DNA of 33,969 nt from Gemmataceae bacterium (GCA_022614915.1 JAKEHV010000528.1:1-33969), one strand, 5' to 3'. Positions 1-8,020 are shown, counted from the first letter of the stretch. The notes: generated by a model not told the origin, from the sequence alone. Made by a program: numbers and translations.

Positions 1-111
1 GATGAAAGCGTCTACGCCAGACAAATGCGCGACCAGGCCTTCGACTATTTTCGCGCCAACAACATGGAGAAGTACGAGACGGCCTTGAAGGCACGGCTGC
101 CCAGCTCCTAG
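1..111 (+). CDS. 3' end of an unidentified gene
   Basis: An open frame runs from the first base of the window to a TAG at 109-111 and gives the last 36 residues of a protein whose start lies outside. The tail is polar and probably helical, with a Tyr/Phe-rich stretch (QAFDYFRANNMEKYE), and ends LPSS. The codons have the G/C-rich third positions of the neighbouring genes, which supports real coding. I do not recognise a family from so short a piece. Confidence 0.5.
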   Translation, partial: DESVYARQMRDQAFDYFRANNMEKYETALKARLPSS

Positions 112-125
112 TTCGCCGTTTTTTG

Positions 126-215
126 AAACGCAGAGAACGCAGAGATCGCGGAGAAGTGAAGCCAAACGACGCATACATTGAGTTTCTCTCTGCGTTCTCA
201 GCGTCCTCTGCGTTT
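126..215. repeat. CAGAG-type inverted repeat (copy 1)
   Basis: Left arm 126-155 and right arm 183-215 are imperfect reverse complements. Each is built from a degenerate 9-10 base unit (ACGCAGAGA-like). The same architecture recurs at 8371-8464, and with CACAGAG units at 3166-3286. The element sits in the gap before the hydrolase gene and would fold into a long hairpin if transcribed. Confidence 0.8.
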
Positions 216-262
216 GATTTTTGCGGCGTCCTTCGGAATCGCAGTGATCGCAAAGGCATTCC

Positions 263-1177
263 ATGCGAGTCCTTTCATGGATGAACCGGCGGCTGGCCAA
301 ACGGCTACTGATCCTGGGCGTCCTCGCCGTTGCCGTCTGGCTTCTCGGGTCTTTCGCGGTCGTCTATCGCCTGACGCGCCGTTCCCAGCCTCCTTTCGCG
401 GAGCCCGCCCCAGAGGTTCATTGGGCCAAGATCGAGTGGCTACAACTCACGACGGCGGATAATGAAGTGCTGGGCGCCTGGTTCGCTGCCGGCCGCGAGG
501 AACGCCCCTCGGTCCTGTTGCTTCATGGCAACGGCAAAAGCCGAACCGCTTCGCTGCCCCAGATGGAATTGTTCGCGCGCGAAGGATGCAGCGTCCTGGC
601 CGTCAGCCTGCGCGCCCACGGCGATTCGACAGGAGATATCAACGACTTTGGGCTAAGCGCGCGTCTCGACGTGTTGGCAGCGATGGAGTTCTTGGAAAAG
701 CGGCGACCGGGGCAGCAAGTGATGATCCAAGGAACCTCGCTTGGCGCGGCGGCAGCGATCTTTGCGGGCGAGGAACTTGGCGAACGAGTGAGCGCTTACA
801 TCTTGGAGTGCCCCTACCGCGACCTGCGCACCGCGGTACGCAATCGCACGTCGGTTTACCTGTTCGCACCATTGGACTCTGTCGCCTACGCCGGTCTTTC
901 CCTGGTTGGTCCGCTGGTGCTTCCCGACATAGACCGGATTGCGCCGTTCGATCACATCGCCAAGATTCCTGTGCGGGTTCCGATCTTGCTCATGTCTGGG
1001 AGCCGCGACGACCGCGCCCGGCCCGAGCAAGTTGAAGAAATGCACCGGCAGGTGTCAGCACACGCGCGGCTCCTCGTTTTCGATGACGCGGGGCACGAAG
1101 GATACTGCATGAGCGATCCTGACGAATATCGCGCAGCCGTGCTTGCGCTCTTGGAAAAAGTCACCAAGCGCAATTAA
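263..1177 (+). CDS. Membrane-anchored alpha/beta hydrolase (S33/S9-like)
   Basis: This 304-residue protein is a serine hydrolase of the alpha/beta fold. The N-terminus (MRVLSWMNRRLAKRLL) is basic and followed by one hydrophobic segment at about 14-36, so the catalytic domain is probably displayed outside the cytoplasmic membrane. The oxyanion motif HGNG is at 88-91, the nucleophile motif GTSLG at 157-161 (Ser159), a likely acid Asp at 249/250 (SGSRDD), and the catalytic His at 278 (AGHEG). The layout resembles the bacterial hydrolases related to human BEM46/ABHD13 and serine aminopeptidases. The substrate cannot be told from sequence. The ATG at 263 is chosen because it gives the complete anchor. 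Confidence 0.85.
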   Translation: MRVLSWMNRRLAKRLLILGVLAVAVWLLGSFAVVYRLTRRSQPPFAEPAPEVHWAKIEWLQLTTADNEVLGAWFAAGREERPSVLLLHGNGKSRTASLPQMELFAREGCSVLAVSLRAHGDSTGDINDFGLSARLDVLAAMEFLEKRRPGQQVMIQGTSLGAAAAIFAGEELGERVSAYILECPYRDLRTAVRNRTSVYLFAPLDSVAYAGLSLVGPLVLPDIDRIAPFDHIAKIPVRVPILLMSGSRDDRARPEQVEEMHRQVSAHARLLVFDDAGHEGYCMSDPDEYRAAVLALLEKVTKRN

Positions 1178-1254
1178 GGATCCTGCTGCTCTTGCTCGCG
1201 CAAACGCAGCGGCATCCTTTGCTGGACGATACGACGTCAAACGGGTAGGGAAGC

Positions 1255-1767
1255 ATGAATACGCTTGAGACGGAACGCTTGCATCTCCGGGCATTCCGGG
1301 AGACTGACCTCGACGACTACGCCCGCATTTGTGCCAATCCTGAGGTGGTGCGCCACGTCGGCGCTCCATTCTCCCGCCCGGAAGTTTGGCTGCACATCGC
1401 GATGATGCTCGGCCACTGGCAACTCCGCGGCTACGGCATGTGGGCCGTCGAGGATCGCGCCAGCGGTGCGCTGATCGGCCGCATCGGGTTCTATGAGCCG
1501 GAAGGATGGCCGGGATTGGAACTGGGTTGGATGCTGGCGCGCGATCAGTGGGGGCGCGGCTTGGCGACCGAGGGCGCGCGCGCCGCGCTGGCGTTTGTCT
1601 TCGCCACGCTGCACAAGCCGCACGTCATCAGCTTGATTCGCCCGGAAAACGTCGCTTCCATTCGCGTCGCCGAGAAGCTGGGCGAGCGGCTCCAGGGGCA
1701 CAGCCGGGCGCTCGGGGTCGAGGCCTTGGTTTATGGCATCCGGCGCGAAGAGTGGGGAACGGCCTGA
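1255..1767 (+). CDS. GNAT N-acetyltransferase, RimJ/RimL-like
   Basis: A 170-residue protein of the usual length for the RimJ/RimL (Acetyltransf_3) branch of GNAT enzymes, which move an acetyl group from acetyl-CoA to an amine. It opens with the family signature LETERLHLRAF. Motif A has the pyrophosphate loop QWGRGLA at 98-104 after the strand LELGWML, followed by the late motif IRPENVASIRVAEKLG, where Asn and Ser commonly contact CoA. The acceptor (ribosomal protein N-terminus, antibiotic or small amine) cannot be deduced. It follows the hydrolase gene by 77 bases on the same strand, with a GGGAAG site before the ATG. Confidence 0.88.
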   Translation: MNTLETERLHLRAFRETDLDDYARICANPEVVRHVGAPFSRPEVWLHIAMMLGHWQLRGYGMWAVEDRASGALIGRIGFYEPEGWPGLELGWMLARDQWGRGLATEGARAALAFVFATLHKPHVISLIRPENVASIRVAEKLGERLQGHSRALGVEALVYGIRREEWGTA

Positions 1768-1844
1768 TCTCGGCGAAGAGTCGCACACACTTCAAAAAAA
1801 AAGCGGCGGGAAAGCGCCGCACTCCAAAGATGCAAAGCGCCGTC

Positions 1845-3113
1845 TTAGTCACTGCCGGCGCACGTGCGAGCGCGCTCGAGGAGCAAATCGCGCTCGCGTG
1901 CATTCCGGGTGAGCGCTGCCGCGCGCTCGAATTCCGCGCGGGCCTCGCCGAAGCGGCCAAGCTTAGCGAGGAAGTCGCCGCGGACAGTCGGCAAGAGGTG
2001 GTATCCCTGGATCGAAGGCTGCCCGCTCAGCGCATCGACGAGGTCCAACCCGGCTTGTGGACCGAACGCCATCGCGACCGCCACCGCTCGGTTCAACTCC
2101 ACGACGGGCGATGGCACGCGCTGGGCGAGTTCGGCATAGAGTTGTACGATGTGCGCCCAGTCCGTGTCGGCCGGTGTACGCGCACGCGCATGACAGGCGG
2201 CGATCGCGGCCTGGAGCGCGTACGGGCCACGCGCGCCGCCGAGCGCCTCGGCACGTTCGAGCGCCGCCAGACCACGCTGGATGAGGAGTTGATCCCAAAG
2301 CGCGCGGTTTTGATCGAAGAGCACGATCGGCTCTCCCGACGGACCGACGCGCGCCCGCGCGCGCGACGCCTGGATCTCCATCAGCGCGACCAGGCCGTGG
2401 ATCTCGGGCTCGCGCGGCACCAGTTCGGCCAAGATGCGCCCAAGTCGCAGGGCATCTTCGCAAAGCGCTGGCCGCATCCAGTCGTCGCCGGCCGTCGCCG
2501 TGTAGCCTTCGTTGAAGACGAGGTAGATGACCTCGAGCACCGACGACAGGCGGTCGGCCAACTCGGCCCCGCGGGGGACCTCGAAGGGGACTCCCTTTTC
2601 GGCCAGGGTCCGCTTGGCCCGGACGATGCGCTGGGCAATCGTCGGTTCCGAGACGAGGAACGCCCGCGCGATCTCGTCGGTAGTCAGGCCGCCGAGCAAA
2701 CGCAGCGTAAGCGCGACGCGCGCTTCGGTGGACAAAACCGGATGGCAGGTCGTGAAGACAAGGCGCAAAAGGTCGTCGCCGATGTCGTCATCGAGGGCCG
2801 CGTCCAGATCGGGCGCGGCCTCTTGTTGCCGGGCCTCGAGCTCGCGGCCGAGCTCCTCGTGCTTGCGCTCCAGCAGCTTGTGTCGCCGCACAACATCGAT
2901 CGCACGATGCTTCGCGGTGGCCATGAGCCAGGCGCCCGGGTTGTCCGGAACCCCCGACGCCGGCCATTGCTCGAGCGCGGCGACAAGTGCGTCTTGTGCG
3001 AGCTCCTCGGCAATACCGACATCGCGCACAATCCGCGCGAGACCGGCAATGAGCCGGGCCGACTCGATCCTCCAGACCGCGTCGATGGCGCGATGGGTAT
3101 CAGAAGCCTGCAC
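1845..3113 (-). CDS. ECF42-type sigma factor with C-terminal TPR-like extension
   Basis: A 422-residue sigma factor, about twice the usual ECF length. Region 2 is at about 15-82 (DNPGAWLMATAKHRAIDVVRR) and region 4 at about 112-172, with the helix-turn-helix LTTDEIARAFLVSEPTIAQR. The remaining ~240 residues are the helical DUF6596/TPR-like extension (YLVFNEGYTA at 197-206; SPVVELNRAVAVA). This architecture defines group ECF42, whose members are not paired with an anti-sigma factor but lie next to DGPF-motif genes. Two such genes lie directly upstream here. The start is GTG at 3113. No TGTCGA-type promoter is seen immediately upstream, so it is probably read from one of the DGPF promoters. What signal activates it is not known; the extension is thought to be involved. 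Confidence 0.93.
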   Translation of the reverse strand: MQASDTHRAIDAVWRIESARLIAGLARIVRDVGIAEELAQDALVAALEQWPASGVPDNPGAWLMATAKHRAIDVVRRHKLLERKHEELGRELEARQQEAAPDLDAALDDDIGDDLLRLVFTTCHPVLSTEARVALTLRLLGGLTTDEIARAFLVSEPTIAQRIVRAKRTLAEKGVPFEVPRGAELADRLSSVLEVIYLVFNEGYTATAGDDWMRPALCEDALRLGRILAELVPREPEIHGLVALMEIQASRARARVGPSGEPIVLFDQNRALWDQLLIQRGLAALERAEALGGARGPYALQAAIAACHARARTPADTDWAHIVQLYAELAQRVPSPVVELNRAVAVAMAFGPQAGLDLVDALSGQPSIQGYHLLPTVRGDFLAKLGRFGEARAEFERAAALTRNARERDLLLERARTCAGSD

Positions 3114-3165
3114 AACAACCGATTAGACCGATTGCAATAGGCCAGTGCAAGCCGAGGCGTTAGAT

Positions 3166-3286
3166 CTAACCACAGAGACACAGAGATCACAGAGGAGAAG
3201 AACAAAGAATGAATAACCAAGCATCAAGTCTTCATTGTTCATTCTTCCGTGCGATTCCTCTGTGATCTCTGTGCCTCTGTGGTTAG
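3166..3286. repeat. CACAGAG-type inverted repeat (copy 2), overlaps a stop codon
   Basis: The 30-base arms 3166-3195 and 3257-3286 are reverse complements apart from a single mismatch. Each begins or ends with CTAACCACAGAG. The inner part holds a second, weaker inverted repeat (AACAAAGAATGAA-like). The right arm overlaps the TAA stop (3283-3285) of the DGPF gene, so the element forms the 3' end of that transcript and lies between it and the sigma-factor gene. It may limit read-through. Confidence 0.85.
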
Positions 3287-3639
3287 CACCCCTCACCCGC
3301 TTCGAAAATCGGGCGAAGTTCGCACTCACCTCCGCCCAGCGCTTTCAGGAAGCGTGACGTCCATTCGACCGCCTCGTCCATCGTCTTTACCTGGAGCAAC
3401 GCGTACGAGGCGATCAGTTCCTTCGACTCGGTAAAAGGGCCGTCGATCACGGTGATCTTCCCGCCAACGACCCGGACGCGCTTGCCCTTCGAGCTGGGCA
3501 AAAGCCCATCGGTCGCGAGCAGGACGCCGGCCTTCGCAACTTCCTCGATAAACTTCCCCATTTTCTCCATGAGCTCTGGGCTGGGGGGATCGCCCCTCTC
3601 GGAGGATTCGTCAGCCTTGAGCAGTCCTAGGATACGCAT
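3283..3639 (-). CDS. YCII-related DGPF-motif protein 1
   Basis: A 118-residue single-domain protein of the YCII/DGPF family (dimeric alpha-beta ferredoxin-like fold). The defining DGPF motif is at 66-69 (VIDGPFTESKEL). The family opening is MRILGLLKADE, and the hydrophobic helix KTMDEAVEW is typical. The start at 3639 is preferred over an in-frame ATG 27 bases upstream because AGGAGA sits 8 bases before it. The family is a frequent partner and proposed target of ECF42 sigma factors; its chemistry is not established. It is the middle gene of DGPF-2, DGPF-1, sigma, with its own TGTCGA-N17-CGAC promoter. The stop codon falls inside a repeat arm. Confidence 0.9.
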   Translation of the reverse strand: MRILGLLKADESSERGDPPSPELMEKMGKFIEEVAKAGVLLATDGLLPSSKGKRVRVVGGKITVIDGPFTESKELIASYALLQVKTMDEAVEWTSRFLKALGGGECELRPIFEAGEGC

Positions 3640-3723
3640 CGGTATGTCTCCTTCTGGTTTCTGCATTCTGAGCTGGGCTCCCGGACGATCTCGACCGGAA
3701 TCAAACCCAGGCTCTACTGTCGC

Positions 3724-3750
3724 GTCGAACGAGGGACTGCGCGCTCGACA
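3724..3750 (-). promoter_or_regulatory. Predicted ECF42 promoter upstream of DGPF gene 1
   Basis: On the minus strand TGTCGA (3750-3745) is followed by a 17-base spacer and CGAC (3727-3724). This fits the -35 TGTCGA and -10 CG(A/T)C motif reported for ECF42 sigma factors. It lies 85 bases upstream of the DGPF-1 start codon. An identical arrangement with the same spacer occurs upstream of DGPF gene 2, and the spacers differ in sequence. The match is seen directly; use by the neighbouring sigma factor is inferred. Confidence 0.75.
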
Positions 3751-3780
3751 CGGTTCCGCTCTTTTTCTTTTTGTTTTTTC

Positions 3781-3814
3781 TCTGTGTCTCTGTGTCTCTG
3801 TGTCTCTGTGGTTA
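3781..3814. repeat. CTGTGTCT micro-tandem tract, unpaired CACAGAG arm
   Basis: About four copies of an 8-base unit (CTGTGTCT) ending CTGTGGTTAG. This is the same terminal sequence as the arms at 3166-3286, but here I see no facing partner. It lies between the two DGPF genes and directly abuts a copy of the GCCCGACGCGC repeat. It looks like a half-element or a decayed copy. Confidence 0.7.
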
Positions 3815-3817
3815 GTT

Positions 3818-3843
3818 CCCTCGCTCGCGCGTCGGGCTAGTGT
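3818..3843. repeat. GCCCGACGCGC-family repeat, copy a
   Basis: A 26-base sequence with the core CGCTCGCGCGTCGGGCTAG, placed immediately beside the stop codon of DGPF gene 2 (minus strand). Near-identical copies lie at 5018-5043, 21539-21561 (inverted), 21651-21677 and 24330-24358. Confidence 0.8.
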
Positions 3844-4290
3844 CTACCGCTTCGCGGATTTGCTGAGCTGCTCGGTTTGTGCGCGCAGTCGCTCCTCTTG
3901 CTCCCTAAGCTCAGGAGTGAACTCGGCGCCGAAGTCCGACGCCTCGAACACCTGGCGAATCTCGATCTCGCCCTCCACCAGGTCATCGGGACTCGGGCAA
4001 CGTTTGACCCACTCAATGGCCTCGGCCAGCGACTTCACTTGCCAAATCCAGAAGCCGGCGATGAGCTCCTTGGTCTCGGCGAAGGGGCCGTCGATCACCG
4101 TGAGTTTGCCGCCCTTTGCGAATCGGATGCGTGCGCCCTTGGTGCTGGGGTGTAGCCCCTCGCCCGCGAGCATCACGCCGGCCTTCACCAGTTCCTCGTT
4201 ATACTTGCCCATTTCGGTGAGAAATTTCTCGCTCGGCATCACGCCGGCCTCGGATTCCTTATTGGCTTTGATCAAGATCATGAAGCGCAT
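3844..4290 (-). CDS. YCII-related DGPF-motif protein 2
   Basis: A 148-residue paralogue of the neighbouring DGPF protein. It begins MRFMILIKANKESEAG and has the DGPF motif at 67-70 (TVIDGPFAETKELIAGF). The segment SLAEAIEWVKRCP follows, then a C-terminal extension rich in Glu, Arg and Gln (about 120-148) that is missing in DGPF-1. An AAGGAGA ribosome site lies 8 bases before the ATG. It is the first gene of the ECF42 cluster in transcription order and has a matched promoter at 4356-4382. Two diverged DGPF copies beside one ECF42 gene is a known arrangement. The biochemical role is unknown; a link to stress response is only inference from the sigma factor. Confidence 0.9.
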   Translation of the reverse strand: MRFMILIKANKESEAGVMPSEKFLTEMGKYNEELVKAGVMLAGEGLHPSTKGARIRFAKGGKLTVIDGPFAETKELIAGFWIWQVKSLAEAIEWVKRCPSPDDLVEGEIEIRQVFEASDFGAEFTPELREQEERLRAQTEQLSKSAKR

Positions 4291-4355
4291 GGTTGTGTCT
4301 CCTTAGAATTGCGGTTCGGAACCGGGATGGAGTATCCCGTAGCCTCTTCTTACAG

Positions 4356-4382
4356 GTCGGACGGCGGGCGGCGAGATCGACA
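4356..4382 (-). promoter_or_regulatory. Predicted ECF42 promoter upstream of DGPF gene 2
   Basis: On the minus strand TGTCGA (4382-4377), a 17-base spacer and CGAC (4359-4356). It is the same bipartite motif and spacing as at 3724-3750. It would place the transcript start near 4349 and leave a leader of roughly 60 bases before the ATG at 4290. The rest of the 4291-4557 gap is lower in G+C and shows no gene. Confidence 0.78.
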
Positions 4383-4557
4383 AGATCGGAAGTTTTTTCG
4401 GAAGTATTTGTACGCAGCAGTAGAGATTCGGACCGTGCAATGAGGCGGTTTTCAATTGTTCGCCTATGTGCCAATTTGAAAAGTGAAGGATATTTTTTGT
4501 CACAAGTCGCTTCGCAAAACCAAGTTGTGTCGTTGCCGCCGACTTTTCACATTTTCG

Positions 4558-5601
4558 TCATTTGAGAAGTTGGTGACGGCTGGAGTTGACCGGATCGGCC
4601 CGAAGCACGAAATGCCTTTGGTCCGTGAGCCTGACCCGGAGCGCGATTTGGCCGGCATCGTTGATCGAGACCGGGTTCAGCGCGAAGTCGGCAACTGTGG
4701 AGCCAAGAAGCGGCGCGTCGAGAGAGAACAGGCAATCAGCGACGGGGTCCCGGCCGGCGAAAACGCCAAGCGCGCCCGCACTGGGTGTGGCAGAAAACAC
4801 GATTCTATTCGCGTTGTTCAGAAGCACTCCGCGGAAGCTTTCAAAGGGGCCGCTCGTATCCAAGACCGTCGCGATCTTGCCCTTGGATGCCGCAAACACT
4901 CCTGAGCCGCCGGCCCGAAGGGTGGCGCAAAACGCGACAGTGCCCGCGTCGTTCATGGTTGGGAAGGAACCAAGGCTAATGAAAATGTCGCCGGTTTCGA
5001 CAATTGCGTTTTCAGACCCTTGCTCGCGCGTCGGGCTCGTGACATAAATGCCCTGGCCGCCATTTCTCAGGTCGGCGCGAAACGCCACTGCCCCGGTATT
5101 ATTGATCACGGGCAACCCATGGAACATGCTGAACCGGCAGGTTGTGTCGGCGATGGAGGAAATGACGCCGCCGCCTGCGCTGAAGATGCCGCTGCCTCCG
5201 GAAATCAAATCCACTCGAAAGGCAATCATTCCCGCTTCGTTCATGGTCGGTCCCAATGGACCTGCCGAATCCGCAACGGCAAAGATTTCGCCGCCACGCG
5301 CCAGAAAGAGCCCGCGGCCTCCGGATTTGAGGCTCGCATAAAAGCACGTTGATCCGTCACGATTGATGTCCGGATGGCTGCACACCTCGTGAAATGGGCC
5401 AGTGGCGGAATCCGCAACCGTCCTGATCGGCCCGCCGTCGCCGGTGTACACGCCGGAACCGCCGCCCCTTAGCGTCGCTTGAAACGCCACGACACCGTCA
5501 TTGTTGACGGAAACCACGTAGGGCATGAAGTCGCAGAAGCGCCCGGACGTATCAGCAATGGGCAATAGGGTATAGGAACCGGCTTGGAATGACGGCGTCA
5601 C
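4558..5601 (-). CDS. Tandem NxxGxxAF-repeat protein
   Basis: A 347-residue protein made of about seven imperfect repeats of 45-50 residues. Each holds an NxxGxxAF-like core followed by a Gly-rich turn (VNNDGVVAF..GGGSGVY; MNEAGMIAF..GGSGIF; INNTGAVAF..GGQGIY; MNDAGTVAF..GGSGVF; INDAGQIAL). This is the pattern of the choice-of-anchor NxxGxxAF-repeat proteins, probably a beta-propeller-like surface or exported protein. No signal peptide or anchor is evident. The GTG start at 5601 lies 17 bases after the oxidoreductase stop, with GAGGTGAG upstream, so the two are probably cotranscribed. One repeat unit carries about nine extra residues that include TSPTRE, encoded by a copy of an intergenic repeat. 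Function unknown. Confidence 0.75.
   Translation of the reverse strand: MTPSFQAGSYTLLPIADTSGRFCDFMPYVVSVNNDGVVAFQATLRGGGSGVYTGDGGPIRTVADSATGPFHEVCSHPDINRDGSTCFYASLKSGGRGLFLARGGEIFAVADSAGPLGPTMNEAGMIAFRVDLISGGSGIFSAGGGVISSIADTTCRFSMFHGLPVINNTGAVAFRADLRNGGQGIYVTSPTREQGSENAIVETGDIFISLGSFPTMNDAGTVAFCATLRAGGSGVFAASKGKIATVLDTSGPFESFRGVLLNNANRIVFSATPSAGALGVFAGRDPVADCLFSLDAPLLGSTVADFALNPVSINDAGQIALRVRLTDQRHFVLRADPVNSSRHQLLK
5018..5043. repeat. GCCCGACGCGC-family repeat, copy b, inside a coding region
   Basis: The copy matches the intergenic copies at about 24 of 26 positions but lies within the NxxGxxAF gene. It is read in frame as VTSPTREQG. The same reading frame of copy c encodes TSPTR at the end of another protein. 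Confidence 0.75.
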
Positions 5602-5618
5602 GATGATGTTTTCTCACC

Positions 5619-6890
5619 TCATCCCGGCAGCCCCCACGGCTTGCGATATTCCTTGGTCAGCATGGCGTTCGCCTGCTTGTCGTTGGTGATCGTTTCTGTC
5701 TTAGGGTCGAAGTGCAGCACCTTCTCCGCGCGGTAAGCGATTTCGCCCAGGTGCACAAGAGCGCAAGATAGGTGCGCGGTGCGGGCGTCGGCGTTGGGCT
5801 GCCGGCCGGTGCGGATGCAGTCGAGGAAGTTATCGATGTGGCGCTCGATGCCGCTGTCGCCGTTCATGCCGGGGCCCTTGGTGCCTTTGCGGTCGAAGTA
5901 GACCTGGAACATGCCGCGGCGCGAGAAGAGCATGTAGCCTTTGGTGCCGTAAAACTCGTTGCCGCTATCGAAACCGTTCATGCCGTAGTGGGTCCAGCCG
6001 CGGTCTTCGTAGATGAGGGCTTTGTTGTTGTCGAACTGGTAGACGCACATCATGTTGTCCGGATATTCGCGCTCGCCCGTTAGGTCGAGCTTGCTGCCGT
6101 GGGCGGTGACGCGGATGGGCAGGCGGTCGACGCCCAGGCCCATGCAGGCCATGTCGATGTCGTGGATGCCGTCGTTGCCAATGTCGCCGTTGCCGTAATC
6201 GCGATACCACTGCCAGTTGCCGTGGAAGCGGTTGGGGTTGAAGCGGCGCTCGGGCGCGGGGCCGAGCCAGAGGTCGTAGTTGACGCCGCGCGGCGGCTCG
6301 GCGTCCGCCACCGGATTGCGATGGCTGTGCCGCTGCACGTTCCAGGCTTTGGCCATTTTCACGTCGCCTATGATGCCGGAACGCAACAGCTCGCGTGCCC
6401 GAGCGGTGACTTCACTGGAGCGCATCTGCGTGCCGTGCTGCACGATCTTGCGGTGCTTTTGAGCGGCTTGCACAAGAAGTTGTCCTTCGCGGTACACGTG
6501 CGAGGCCGGCTTTTCCACGTAGACGTGCTTGCCGGCTTCAAGCGCTCTGAGCGCGATGGGGCCGTGCCAATGGTGCGGCGTGCACACAAAGACCGCGTCG
6601 ATCGTCTTATCGTCGAGCACGCGACGAAAATCTTCGACGGCGCGCGGCGCCCGGCCTTGCCGTTTTTCCACGGACTGTGCCGCGCCGGCCAACGCGTTCG
6701 CATCCACGTCGCACAGCGCGGCGACTAGCGTGTCCTTGCGGCTGGACAACGGGCCGTAGAACGTGCCGCCCCGGCCGCGCGTGCCGATGACGGCGCAGTG
6801 GATGCGCTCGTTGGCCTGGAAGCCGAAGACGGGATCGGCGAGGACAGCCGCTGCCCCAACGCCGATAAAGGTGCGACGCGTCGAAGTCAT
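5619..6890 (-). CDS. Tat-exported Gfo/Idh/MocA oxidoreductase
   Basis: A 423-residue NAD(P)-dependent sugar or polyol dehydrogenase of the Gfo/Idh/MocA family. The N-terminus carries a twin-arginine signal (TSTRRTFIGVGAAAV, Arg5-Arg6), so it is probably folded with its cofactor and exported. The Rossmann segment is at 30-62 with the nucleotide loop GTRGRGG (36-42) and the acidic CDVD. The conserved EKP is at 126-128, and the C-terminal alpha/beta domain includes the His-rich stretch GNDGIHDIDMA. Family size is normal. Substrate unknown; planctomycetes carry many such enzymes for breaking down polysaccharides and oxidised sugars. A TGGAG site precedes the ATG. It is first in a likely two-gene unit with the NxxGxxAF protein. 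Confidence 0.92.
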   Translation of the reverse strand: MTSTRRTFIGVGAAAVLADPVFGFQANERIHCAVIGTRGRGGTFYGPLSSRKDTLVAALCDVDANALAGAAQSVEKRQGRAPRAVEDFRRVLDDKTIDAVFVCTPHHWHGPIALRALEAGKHVYVEKPASHVYREGQLLVQAAQKHRKIVQHGTQMRSSEVTARARELLRSGIIGDVKMAKAWNVQRHSHRNPVADAEPPRGVNYDLWLGPAPERRFNPNRFHGNWQWYRDYGNGDIGNDGIHDIDMACMGLGVDRLPIRVTAHGSKLDLTGEREYPDNMMCVYQFDNNKALIYEDRGWTHYGMNGFDSGNEFYGTKGYMLFSRRGMFQVYFDRKGTKGPGMNGDSGIERHIDNFLDCIRTGRQPNADARTAHLSCALVHLGEIAYRAEKVLHFDPKTETITNDKQANAMLTKEYRKPWGLPG

Positions 6891-6967
6891 AATTGCTCCA
6901 GTGTCGACAATTCACAGTGGGTGGCATGGGTGGCATGGTGGCATGCATGGCACCCAGCATTGGATGC

Positions 6968-7852
6968 TCACTTATTAGCTGCGAACTCTTTGAGCACCTC
7001 GCGCAGCTTCTGATTGAACTCGGCCGGCCGCTCCAGCATCGGGTAGTGGCCGACGTCTTCCATGATGACCGCCTTGAAGTCGGCGTACTTCTTGTTGATG
7101 TCAGTGGCCGTCGGGATGGCGAACTTGGTCGAGGGGGCGGCGTTGATGCAGCGCACCGGCACTTTGGCCTCCTTGAGTAGCGCTTTGGCGTCGAGGCTGG
7201 GGAAGTCGCGGAAGATCGCCACCGCCGTCTTGGGATCCTGGGCCTCCGCTCTGGTCACAATCCATTCGACCAGTTTCGCATCGGTTTTTTCGGGAAGCAT
7301 CATGCGAATCGCCCCCTGCATCGCCTTTTTGAAATCGGCCTCGAATGCAGCCATAAACATCTTCGCTTGATCTTCCGGCCATTGGAATTCGGCGTTGTGC
7401 AGCGTATCGACACCGATGACGGCGACGACTGTGCCCGGCATGCGCTTCGCAGACGCCAGCGAAACCGGTCCGCCCATCGAATGGCCGACGAGGATGACGC
7501 GCTTAAGGCCCAACTTTTTGACCACAGCTTCAACGTCGCCCGCCAGACCGGCGATACTCCAAGCCTTCCGGTCTTTGCCGGATGCGCCGTGCCCACCAAC
7601 GTCGATGGCGACGACGCGGTTGTCGGCGGCGAACGCATCGAGTTGATGTTTCCAGTATTCGCGGTCGCAGCACCAGCCGTGGATGAAGACAAGTGCGGTG
7701 TCGCCTTTGCCGCGGACGTCGTAGGCGATGGTCAAGCCGTCGGGGGCTTGAACCGTCGCCTTCATGGGTTTGGCGTCGTCTTGGGCGGCGCGTGCGACGG
7801 GAGCGAATAGGAAGCAAGTGACGGCGAGAAGAGCAGTGCGGAGCGCATTCAT
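6968..7852 (-). CDS. Secreted alpha/beta hydrolase
   Basis: A 294-residue hydrolase with a clear signal peptide (MNALRTALLAVTCFLFAPVARA, cut after about residue 22). The oxyanion motif HGW is at 58-60, the nucleophile GHSMG at 123-127 (Ser125) and the catalytic His at 269 (VGHYPMLERP). The usual acid after strand 7 is not obvious (VPVRCINAAPST); Asp149 after strand 6 (VIGVDT) is the likelier member of the triad, as in some relatives. It resembles haloperoxidase/esterase-type hydrolases. A CTGGAGG site precedes the ATG, and the gene stands alone between two intergenic gaps. The substrate cannot be inferred. Confidence 0.88.
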   Translation of the reverse strand: MNALRTALLAVTCFLFAPVARAAQDDAKPMKATVQAPDGLTIAYDVRGKGDTALVFIHGWCCDREYWKHQLDAFAADNRVVAIDVGGHGASGKDRKAWSIAGLAGDVEAVVKKLGLKRVILVGHSMGGPVSLASAKRMPGTVVAVIGVDTLHNAEFQWPEDQAKMFMAAFEADFKKAMQGAIRMMLPEKTDAKLVEWIVTRAEAQDPKTAVAIFRDFPSLDAKALLKEAKVPVRCINAAPSTKFAIPTATDINKKYADFKAVIMEDVGHYPMLERPAEFNQKLREVLKEFAANK

Positions 7853-8020
7853 GATGACCTCCAGGTGACTGCGGTTGTGAAATGTCCAATAGCTTGCAAG
7901 TTAGTTTAGTCGAGCCGGCCTAGGTGTGCCACGATTTCGTTTACCGGTCGTGGTGCGTACAGTCGGGCAAACAAGTTCACCCCACTGGGATAAATAGGAC
8001 TTCTATGATTGGCAGGGAGT

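Noticed and set aside
1506-3140. A 544-residue open frame on the plus strand across the sigma-factor region
   Set aside because: It lies antisense to the ECF42 gene, whose motifs are unmistakable. The translation is Arg-rich and without domains, as expected from G+C-rich antisense DNA.
6902-6909. TGTCGACA as another ECF42 promoter near the oxidoreductase gene
   Set aside because: No CGAC or CGTC lies 16-18 bases downstream on either strand.
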